A stretch of DNA of 64,000 bases from Pseudotabrizicola algicola (lineage in GTDB: Bacteria; Pseudomonadota; Alphaproteobacteria; Rhodobacterales; Rhodobacteraceae), in contig NZ_JAAIKE010000009.1 in the NCBI RefSeq assembly GCF_010915705.1, forward strand, positions 16,988 through 80,987. The letters run 5' to 3'. Below, piece by piece: positions 57,442 to 64,000 of this stretch; positions within the stretch are counted from its first letter, which is position 1; every line of letters begins with the position of its first letter. Position numbers and translations under genes: made by a program. The notes beneath the pieces were generated by a model. It was not told the DNA's origin, did not search any database, and saw nothing but the letters and a program-made list of their open reading frames with translations.

Positions 57442-59723
57442 TGGCGGACACCTCGTGGATGGCGCGCGTCGGCGCGCGCCTCGTGACCAACGGCTACGCG
57501 ATCCTGCCGATCGCGCCCGGCACCAAGAAACCAGGCCAGTTCGCCCGCGCGGGCTGGTACGACTACCCGAAGTGGAACCGGCATGCGAGCCGCGCCACGA
57601 CCGAGCTCGAGGTCGCGACCTGGTCCAGCTGGCCCGACTGCGGCGTCGGGATCGTCGGCGGCGCGGTCGCCGCGCTCGACATCGACATCGCCGAGGATGG
57701 CGAGTTGGCGCTGCACATCGAGCGGCTGGCCCGCGAGCGGCTTGGCGATACGCCGGCGCTCAGGATCGGCAAGGCACCGAAGCGGCTGCTGGTCTATCGC
57801 ACGCGAGAGCCCTTCGCCGGGATCCGGCGTGCGCCGCTGGAGGTGCTCTGCCTCGGTCAGCAGTTCGTGGCCTATGCCAAGCATCCCGATACCGGCCAGC
57901 CCTATGCCTGGCCGGACGAGGGGCTCGCCGATCTCGACATCGAGAGCCTGCCCGAGATCGACGCCGACAGGGTAGCAGCGTTCCTCGACGAGGCGCTGGC
58001 GCTGATCCCGCCCGAGCTGCGCCCGAAGAGCCTCGGCGCGAAGGGGGCGAACGGGGCCGGGCACCCGTGTCTGCCGTCGCATGCACAGGCCGGCACGCTG
58101 GCCGCGATCCGGAGTGCGCTCGCCTGGCTCCCGAACGACGAGCTCGACTACGACAGCTGGATGCGCATCGGCATGGCGCTGAAGGGCGCGCTGGGCGAGG
58201 AGGGCGCGACGATTTTCGCCGACTGGTCGGCGCAGGCGGCCAAGAACGACCCGGCCGCGACGGCGAAGGCATGGGCGAGCTTCAGGCCCGCGCGGATCGG
58301 CGCCGGCACGATCTATCACCTCGCCATGGAGAAGGGCTGGCGCCCCGACCCCGACCTGCTGCTCGACGGCAGTCAGAAGGATTTTGCGGCCGACGAGCAT
58401 CCCGCGGCCGGCCTCCTCGCGCAGCTCGCCCAGCCCGAAGCCCCGATGCCGATCCTTCCGCCTGCGCCATCGTTCACGCTGACGATCCCGGGTGGGCTCG
58501 TGGGCGATCTCGCGCGCTACATGATCGACACGGCGCGCAGACCGCAGCCGCTTCTTGCGGTGGGAGCCAGCCTCTGCGCCCTCGGCGCGCTGATGGGTCG
58601 GCGCTACCGCACGGCGACCGACCTGCGCACGAACCTCTACATCGTCGGCATCGCGGACAGCGGCTCGGGCAAGAACCACGCCCGCGAGGTCGTCAACGAG
58701 CTGTTCTTCGCGGCGGGGCTGGCGCATCACCTCGGCGGCAACAAGATCGCCTCCGGCGCGGGGCTCCTGACCGCGCTCCACCGTCAGCCCGCGATCTTGT
58801 TCCAGATCGATGAGTTCGGCATGTTCCTCTCGGCGGCGGCCGACCGGAAGCGCAGTCCGCGCCATGTCACCGAGATCCTCGACAACATGACCGAGCTCTA
58901 CACCGCCGCCTGCGGGGTCTTCCTCGGCGCGGAATACGCCAACCGCGACGGGTCTAACGAGCGGCGCGACATCGTCCAGCCCTGCCTCTGCGTCTATGGC
59001 ACGACGACGCCACTGCATTTCTGGGGGGCGCTGCAGGGTGCCAATGTGGTGGACGGCTCGCTCGCTCGGCTCATCATCCTGCCGAGCGAGGAGGACTACC
59101 CGGACGAGAACCGCCGTGCCGGGCTGCGCACGTCGCCGCGACCGCTGATCGAAGGGCTGCAGCGCCTTGCGGCGGGCGGCGGGGCGAGCGGCAATCTAGC
59201 GGGCCGGACCTCCGGACCCGAGACCGCGGTCGATCCGATGACCGTGCCGATGGACGACGACGCGCAGGCGCGCTTCGACGCGCTCGGCGAGGAGATCACC
59301 GCCGAACTCAGGGCCGCGGCCGGCACGTTCCACACCCCGATCCTCGCTCGGATCGCAGAGAATGCGGCCAAGGTCGCGCTCGTTGTGGCCGTGGGGCGGG
59401 ATTCGGTCCAACCCGTGATCCGGCTCGAGGATGCCGTCTGGGCGATCGAGTTCGTGCGCCACTTCGCGCGGCGCACCATCGACGCCGTCGAGCGCCATGT
59501 CGCCGATACCGAGACCGAGGCGCATCTGAAGCGGGTGCGCGAGATCATCCGCAAGGCAGGGGCGGTCGGCGTCACCAAGTCCGAGCTGACCCGCGCCTCG
59601 CAATGGCTCCGGGCGCGCGACCGCGACGACATCCTGCTCACGCTGGTCGAGAGCGGCGACATCGCCACGGTCGAGCAGGAGACCGGGGGGCGGAAGGCCA
59701 TGCGCTTCCGGGCGATGCGGTGA
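57441..59723 (+). CDS. Primase-polymerase/DUF3987 replication helicase (P2)
   Basis: The 760-aa protein starts with a primase-polymerase domain (about 1-195: GYAILPIAPGTKKPGQFAR, AALDIDIAED with catalytic acids, QQFVAYAKHPDTGQPY), then a PriCT-like domain (about 230-290: LDYDSWMRIGMALKGALGEE), and a DUF3987-type ATPase (about 350-620; Walker A GIADSGSGK about 403-411, Walker B ILFQIDEFG). One protein could both prime and unwind, enough to start phage replication. It lies next to a repeat array different from that in P1. Confidence 0.85.
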   Translation: MADTSWMARVGARLVTNGYAILPIAPGTKKPGQFARAGWYDYPKWNRHASRATTELEVATWSSWPDCGVGIVGGAVAALDIDIAEDGELALHIERLARERLGDTPALRIGKAPKRLLVYRTREPFAGIRRAPLEVLCLGQQFVAYAKHPDTGQPYAWPDEGLADLDIESLPEIDADRVAAFLDEALALIPPELRPKSLGAKGANGAGHPCLPSHAQAGTLAAIRSALAWLPNDELDYDSWMRIGMALKGALGEEGATIFADWSAQAAKNDPAATAKAWASFRPARIGAGTIYHLAMEKGWRPDPDLLLDGSQKDFAADEHPAAGLLAQLAQPEAPMPILPPAPSFTLTIPGGLVGDLARYMIDTARRPQPLLAVGASLCALGALMGRRYRTATDLRTNLYIVGIADSGSGKNHAREVVNELFFAAGLAHHLGGNKIASGAGLLTALHRQPAILFQIDEFGMFLSAAADRKRSPRHVTEILDNMTELYTAACGVFLGAEYANRDGSNERRDIVQPCLCVYGTTTPLHFWGALQGANVVDGSLARLIILPSEEDYPDENRRAGLRTSPRPLIEGLQRLAAGGGASGNLAGRTSGPETAVDPMTVPMDDDAQARFDALGEEITAELRAAAGTFHTPILARIAENAAKVALVVAVGRDSVQPVIRLEDAVWAIEFVRHFARRTIDAVERHVADTETEAHLKRVREIIRKAGAVGVTKSELTRASQWLRARDRDDILLTLVESGDIATVEQETGGRKAMRFRAMR

Positions 59724-60115
59724 GGGCCGGGACGATGCTTCCTTCAACCGCCCCCATCCTTCATTTGAAGGAAGTACCCGCCCAAGTCTCCGTCCTCGAA
59801 CGGAAATCCACGGCGGCGGACTTCTTTCAATACTTCACGCAAGACGACCCGCGCGCATGGAGGGGGTGGAGTGCCACACCCATACCCCATGAAGAAACTG
59901 AAATATTGAAAGAAGAGATTTATCCTCATTCTGCCAATGGCTTGCGGCCCCACTTCCTTCAAGCAGGCGGGGTGAAGCCATTGAAGGAAGCGCCGGGCGC
60001 CCCCGGCATCGACAACGTGACCGTGACCAGACCTCGCGATCCCGGCCCGGGCGCGCGTGCTGCCCTCGCCAGGCAGCCGTGCCGCCCCGGCCACTCAATC
60101 GAAGAGGAGGTCGTC
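59724..60115. repeat. P2 paired inverted-repeat region, candidate replication origin or operator cluster
   Basis: Three inverted pairs with the half-site CTTCCTTCAA/TTGAAGGAAG lie here. Pair 1: 59738-59747 and 59765-59774, with a nested CCTTCA/TGAAGG at 59758-59771. Pair 2: CTTCTTTCAATA (59821-59832) and its perfect complement (59904-59915). Pair 3: 59953-59962 and 59981-59990. The count and place match the P1 array, but the motif is different. The middle (59895-59935) is locally AT-rich. No convincing gene lies here. Confidence 0.65.
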
Positions 60116-60637
60116 ATGGACCGCACCCCACCCATCGCTCCGGCGCCTCTCACGGCTGCCGGCAATCTCAACCGCTGCATTCTCGCGCTGGATCTCGGCA
60201 CCAACACCGGCTGGGCGTTGCGCGCCCCGGACGGGCTGATCACCAGCGGGACCGCGAGCTTCCGCCCCGGCCGCTATGACGGTGGCGGCATGCGCTATCT
60301 GCGCTTCACGAACTGGCTCACCGAGATCGACCGCCTGTCGGGCCCAATTACCGCCATCTGGTTCGAGGAGGTGCGCCGGCACGCCGGAACGGACGCGGCC
60401 CATGTCTATGGCGGGCTCATGGCCACGCTGACCGCATGGGCCGAGCTGCGCGGCGTGCCCTATGCCGGCGTCCCTGTAGGCACGATCAAGCGTCATGCCA
60501 CCGGCAAGGGCAATGCGCCGAAGGAGGCGATGATCGCAGCCGCGCGGGCCCGGGGCTTCAGCCCCGCCGACGACAACGAGGCCGACGCCATCGCGCTGCT
60601 GCTCTGGGCGATCGAGACGAACGGGGGTGTCGCATGA
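60116..60637 (+). CDS. RuvC-like crossover junction endodeoxyribonuclease (P2)
   Basis: The 173-aa homologue of the P1 gene at 1983 has the same catalytic pattern: LALDLGTNTGWAL, WFEEVRRHA and DDNEADAIALL. The two proteins differ mainly at the N-terminus. GAAGAGGAGG lies 5 nt before the ATG. It marks the left edge of the block shared by the two prophages. Confidence 0.85.
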   Translation: MDRTPPIAPAPLTAAGNLNRCILALDLGTNTGWALRAPDGLITSGTASFRPGRYDGGGMRYLRFTNWLTEIDRLSGPITAIWFEEVRRHAGTDAAHVYGGLMATLTAWAELRGVPYAGVPVGTIKRHATGKGNAPKEAMIAAARARGFSPADDNEADAIALLLWAIETNGGVA

Positions 60638-60834
60638 GGTGGCATCCCAGGGGCTACGGCGGCCAGCGCCGGGATCCGGAGCAGGTGAAGCGCGAGGGCT
60701 GGCGCGAGCAGGGTCTGCTCGCCGTCTCGCTAGAGGATGCGCGGCTGACATGGCCGGAGCGGGAACTCGTCAGACAGCTGGGCGAAAAGCTCTACGGGCC
60801 GCGCCCCTCCAACGAGGGAGGGCGCCATGGATAA
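60634..60834 (+). CDS. Small basic phage protein, 66 aa (P2)
   Basis: Counterpart of the 68-aa P1 protein at 2516, sharing GYGGxRRxPxxVKR and LTWPERELVRQLGEKLYG. It overlaps both neighbours. Function unknown. Confidence 0.7.
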   Translation: MRWHPRGYGGQRRDPEQVKREGWREQGLLAVSLEDARLTWPERELVRQLGEKLYGPRPSNEGGRHG

Positions 60835-61255
60835 GTGGACCCCGTCCCTCGTCGAGGCACGCCTCGCTGAAGCGGCCTACGTGCTCAAGCGCCTGCCCGA
60901 GCCGCGACGGCGAGGTTATTTCAGCACCTGGCCCGAGATCGTCCACTCCTTTGGCGACAAGGTGGGTCAGGAGCCCAAGCCCATGCGCGTCCTGCCTTCC
61001 CCGCAGGCGATCAGCCGCATGGAGGAGACGCTGACCTGGACCGCCTGCCTCGACCCGGTCGACGGCAAGATCGTGTGGATGCGGGCCTATGGCGAACGCT
61101 GGAAGACTATCTGCTGGACGGTCGGTTTGCAGCGCTCTGCCGCCCACCAGCACTGGCTCTACGGGCTCTGCGTCATCGCGCTGCGGCTCAACAGGCGTCG
61201 GTTCAACCGCAACCTGTCGAAACGACACGTGATTGAACTGGCTGGTGGCGCGTAG
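60827..61255 (+). CDS. DUF6362 family protein (P2)
   Basis: The 142-aa counterpart of the P1 gene at 2719 has the same length and conserved PKPMRVLPSPQAISRMEE and HTH-like RSAAHQHW segments. It overlaps the previous gene by 8 nt. Confidence 0.75.
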   Translation: MDKWTPSLVEARLAEAAYVLKRLPEPRRRGYFSTWPEIVHSFGDKVGQEPKPMRVLPSPQAISRMEETLTWTACLDPVDGKIVWMRAYGERWKTICWTVGLQRSAAHQHWLYGLCVIALRLNRRRFNRNLSKRHVIELAGGA

Positions 61256-61704
61256 CCCTGCGCGTCACAGGGGAAGGTGTGCGGCGGACAGTTTTCGACG
61301 GGACAGAAAACCGGCTCGCGGGCTAGGTTCGGGATAAGCTCGGGAGAGATGCGCGCGGCGCAGCCCCGAACGAAACCATCCTTTCGTTGACGGGTCCGCT
61401 AAGAAAGGAAAGGTCATTATCCTTTCCTTGTGGGCCGCCGCCCGCCGCCGCCACCGAGGTCGCGGTTCCTTCCGGGCCGAAATCCTATGCTGGCGGGCGA
61501 AGCGCGGGACATCGCCAGCGACAGGGCCGGATTTTTGGGAAGCCACCCGGAAGCCGGACCCCCCCGAGCCCCGCGCAAACACCAATGAACGCTGGCCTTC
61601 CGACCGGACACCGCTGGTCGCCGCTGGACTCCGTGTGGGGTCCAGCCCGGCATCCGGAGTCCGGAAGCCACCGGCATCCACCCGACCGAGGAAACTTGCC
61701 CACC
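61256..61704 (+). promoter_or_regulatory. Conserved leader upstream of the ParB-domain methyltransferase (P2)
   Basis: Matches the P1 leader (3148-3559) in blocks, including GGCGGACAGTTTTCGACGGG near its start, the GGGCCGGATTTTTGGGAAGC block near 61530, and the hairpin at 61624-61645 (CTGGACTCC-gtgt-GGGGTCCAG). In P1 the same stem has a C-A mismatch where P2 has T-G, so the stem is kept despite changes. No gene is assigned. Confidence 0.5.
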
Positions 61705-63081
61705 ATGACGCTGAGCTTCGCCCCGGACGCGATCGAGACGTGGCCGCTGTCGCGCCTCCAGCCCTACGCGAAGAACGCGAAGGCGCACGGCCCGGACCAG
61801 GTCGCCAAGATCGCCGCCAGCATGGCCGAGTTCGGCTGGACCGTGCCCTGCCTCGTCGCCGAGGACGGCGAGCTGATCGCGGGCCATGGCCGCGTGCTGG
61901 CAGCGACGCAGCTCGGGCTGACCGAGGCACCGGTGATCGTGCTCGGCCACCTAACCGAGGCGCAGCGCCGGGCTTACCGGATTGCGGACAACAAGCTGAC
62001 GGAGCTCGGCACCTGGGACGAGGCGCTGCTGTCGGCGGAACTGAATGACCTGCTGGCGGAGGATTTCGACCTGTCGCTGGTTGGCTTCTCCGACGGCGAA
62101 CTCGACAAGCTGCTGGCCTTCGATCTCGACGGTGGCGGCGAGGAAGAGGGCGCCGGGGGCTCCGTGCCGCCGGTGACCATCCCCGAGCCGCCGCGCAATC
62201 CGACCTCGCGCACCGGCGATCTGTGGATCCTTGGCGACCATCGGCTGCTGTGCGGCGACAGCACCAGCGCGGCCGACGTGCGCCGCCTGATGAACGGCGA
62301 ACGGGCGATCCTGTTTGCGACCGACCCGCCCTATCTGGTGGACTACGACGGCTCGAACCATCCGACCCGCAACAAGGACTGGTCCGCCTCCTACGGCACG
62401 ACCTGGGACGACAGCTCGCAGGGCGCGGAACTCTACGACGGCTTCATCGCCGCTGCCGTTGCCGAGGCGATCACCGAGGATGCGGCCTGGTACTGCTGGC
62501 ACGCCTCGCGTCGCCAGGCGATGCTGGAAGCGTGCTGGGAAAAGGCTGGGGCCTTCGTCCACCAGCAGATCATCTGGGTGAAGGACCGCGGGGTTCTGAC
62601 CCGGTCCCATTACCTCTGGAAGCACGAGCCCTGCTTCATGGGCTGGCGCCGCCCGAACCGGCCCCCGAAGGTGGCCGAGGAAACCCTGCCATCGACATGG
62701 GCGCTGCCCAGCTTCGCCAAGGATGACCGGCCCGACCATCCGACGCCGAAACCGCTCGACGCCTTCGGCATCCCGATGCGACAGCATGTTGCGCGGGGCG
62801 GCCTCTGCTACGAGCCGTTCTCGGGCTCCGGCTCGCAGATCATGGCGGGCGAAGCCAATGGCCGCCGCGTCTTCGCGATGGAAATCAGCCCGGCCTATGT
62901 CGATGTCGCCGTGGAACGCTGGCAGGCCGAGACCGGGCGCGACGCGATCCTCGATGGCGATGGCCGAACCTTCGCCGAGGTGAGGACCGAGCGGCTGGGA
63001 GACGACGCCGAGACCCCAGCCGATATGCCGGACACGGACGCCGCTCCCGAACCCGCGGGAAAGCGCAAGACCGCCGCGTGA
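61705..63081 (+). CDS. ParB-N domain DNA amino-methyltransferase (P2)
   Basis: The 458-aa protein is co-linear with the P1 enzyme at 3560, with the ParB-like N-domain, DPPY and FSGSGS motifs unchanged. Differences cluster at residues about 8-32, 145-155 and near the C-terminus. The ATG at 61705 is chosen by comparison with P1; upstream in-frame codons belong to the leader. Confidence 0.88.
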   Translation: MTLSFAPDAIETWPLSRLQPYAKNAKAHGPDQVAKIAASMAEFGWTVPCLVAEDGELIAGHGRVLAATQLGLTEAPVIVLGHLTEAQRRAYRIADNKLTELGTWDEALLSAELNDLLAEDFDLSLVGFSDGELDKLLAFDLDGGGEEEGAGGSVPPVTIPEPPRNPTSRTGDLWILGDHRLLCGDSTSAADVRRLMNGERAILFATDPPYLVDYDGSNHPTRNKDWSASYGTTWDDSSQGAELYDGFIAAAVAEAITEDAAWYCWHASRRQAMLEACWEKAGAFVHQQIIWVKDRGVLTRSHYLWKHEPCFMGWRRPNRPPKVAEETLPSTWALPSFAKDDRPDHPTPKPLDAFGIPMRQHVARGGLCYEPFSGSGSQIMAGEANGRRVFAMEISPAYVDVAVERWQAETGRDAILDGDGRTFAEVRTERLGDDAETPADMPDTDAAPEPAGKRKTAA

Positions 63082-63082
63082 C

Positions 63083-64000
63083 ATGCATGACCTGGCTTTA
63101 CCTTCCTCCGGACGCGATTCCGGGGCCGGAGACGCATGCCTCTTCGGCCTTTCTCTCTGCTCTGGCGCGGGTGGGCTCGACCTCGGGCTCGCCATCGCCA
63201 TCCCCGGATATCGTGCTGTGGGCCATGTCGAACGGGAAACCTTCGCCGCAGCCACTCTCGTGGCGCGGATGGAAGACGCGTCCCTGGATCAGGCTGTTGT
63301 CTGGGACGACGTTGGAACCTTCGACGGCCATCCGTGGCGCGGCGCGGTGGACATCGTTACTGCGGGCTATCCGTGCCAGCCGTTCTCGGTCGCGGGCAAG
63401 CGCCGGGGTGCCGACGACCCGCGCCACCTCTGGCCCCATGTCGCCCGCATCATCGACGAGGTCCGGCCGCCCTTCGTCTTCCTCGAGAATGTCGCTCATC
63501 ATCTCCGTCTCGGCTTCCCCGAAGTCGCCAGCGGAATGGTCGGCATGGGCTACCGCCTTGCGGCAGGCCTCTTCACGGCGGCGGAAGTCGGCGCGCCCCA
63601 CAAGCGCGAACGGCTGTTCATCCTTGCCATCCGCGAGGGGGACGAGCTGGCCGACCCCGCGCGCCTGCTCTGGGACCCGGTCGAGTGGCGGGAACCGGAC
63701 GGAGCTGCTGCGGCTCTGGCCGACGCCGAGGGCCAGCGCGAACGAGAACCGGCAGACGAAGCCGACGCCTTCGCAAGCGGCGGGGCAGCATGGGATGAAC
63801 CTCGCGACGACGGCCGCGCTCTGGCCGACGCCGATGGCGAACGACGGCTGCAAGCCGAGCGCGGGCAACCGTCGCTTGGCCGACCTGACCCATTCGGCGG
63901 GGATGTGGATGACGCCGACGGCTCGAGACCACAAGGATGGGGCGACCACCTTGGCGAACACGCCGGTGAACGGGCTGCTTGGCCGCCAGGTCCTGGTGAC
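63083..64000 (+). CDS. dcm: C5-cytosine DNA methyltransferase (P2, 3' end outside window)
   Basis: The first 306 codons of a gene like P1 dcm. Motif I, PCQPFS and ENV are present. Differences from P1 occur only in the first 276 nt, and about half are silent; after 63359 the two are identical. The alternative +1 frame is also open to the window edge here. Confidence 0.88.
   Translation, partial: MHDLALPSSGRDSGAGDACLFGLSLCSGAGGLDLGLAIAIPGYRAVGHVERETFAAATLVARMEDASLDQAVVWDDVGTFDGHPWRGAVDIVTAGYPCQPFSVAGKRRGADDPRHLWPHVARIIDEVRPPFVFLENVAHHLRLGFPEVASGMVGMGYRLAAGLFTAAEVGAPHKRERLFILAIREGDELADPARLLWDPVEWREPDGAAAALADAEGQREREPADEADAFASGGAAWDEPRDDGRALADADGERRLQAERGQPSLGRPDPFGGDVDDADGSRPQGWGDHLGEHAGERAAWPPGPGD
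63359..64000. repeat. 642-bp segment identical to 5214-5855 (P2 copy)
   Basis: Second copy of the identical tract within dcm. It is cut by the window edge, so its true length is unknown. Two such direct repeats about 58 kb apart could recombine and delete the region between them. Confidence 0.85.

Noticed and set aside
59744..60094. 116-codon minus-strand frame in the P2 repeat region
   Set aside because: It reads across the inverted repeats, has no ribosome site or motif, and has no counterpart in P1.
1..64000. CRISPR arrays, insertion sequences, rRNA genes
   Set aside because: I saw no regularly spaced repeat-spacer units (the CGTCACA and TGGAAGCA repeats are too short and few), no transposase motifs, and no rRNA sequence, although tRNA-fMet usually lies at the end of rRNA operons in this group.

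Overview
The window is high-GC bacterial DNA that looks like an alphaproteobacterium of the Rhodobacterales (Rhodobacter/Paracoccus type). Reasons: strong GC bias at third codon positions, tail genes of the gene-transfer-agent type (DUF2460, DUF2163, NlpC/P60 and a TIM-barrel hub protein in order), and integration into an initiator tRNA-fMet gene. Nearly everything here is mobile. I read it as the greater part of one siphovirus-like prophage (P1, left edge to about 44279), followed directly by the left part of a second, related prophage (P2, about 44280 to the right edge). A 45-bp copy of the 3' half of tRNA-fMet (44235-44279) separates them. Doublets of TGGAAGCA lie on both sides of it and look like integrase arm sites.

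P1 layout: replication ATPase (1-1542); a region of paired inverted repeats and GC-rich hairpins (1543-1982); RuvC-like resolvase, two small genes, a ParB-domain amino-methyltransferase, a C5-cytosine methyltransferase, DUF7220 and an HNH nuclease (1983-6859); two leftward genes (6911-7750); then a rightward packaging and virion operon (7863-31271) running TerS, TerL, gpW-like, portal, protease/capsid fusion, DUF2190, head-tail genes, tail tube, frameshifted tail chaperone, tape measure, distal tail with an embedded lysis cassette, and tail fibre. A DprA-like/phosphoribosyltransferase pair (15695-17243) interrupts the virion genes and looks like an inserted toxin-antitoxin or defence cargo. 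The right end carries a leftward type I Zorya operon (zorA-D, 31398-39764), the debris of another gene, a WYL regulator, the integrase and a DUF6880 gene.

P2 layout: its left end holds defence-like cargo. This is a leftward operon of two paralogous PD-(D/E)XK-like proteins and a Lit-type metalloprotease (44466-47826), a Fic protein (47946-49118), and a rightward pair made of an unrecognised 261-aa protein and a QueC-like PP-loop enzyme with a C-terminal helix-turn-helix (49281-51925). A terminator follows, then the early operon: AlpA-like protein, Sak4-like ATPase, DUF669, Cas4-like nuclease, SF2 helicase, DUF6511 and a primase-polymerase/helicase (52129-59723). Next is a second paired inverted-repeat region (59724-60115), and then the same RuvC to methyltransferase block as P1, up to the window edge.

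The two prophages share the RuvC to cytosine-methyltransferase block, with 642 bp apparently identical (5214-5855 and 63359-64000). They differ in the replication proteins and in the inverted-repeat motif next to them. That is what one expects if the repeats are initiator-specific replication or immunity sites exchanged together with the replication module. The best candidates for undescribed biology are the Lit plus paired PD-(D/E)XK operon, the 261-aa plus QueC-like pair, and the two repeat regions.
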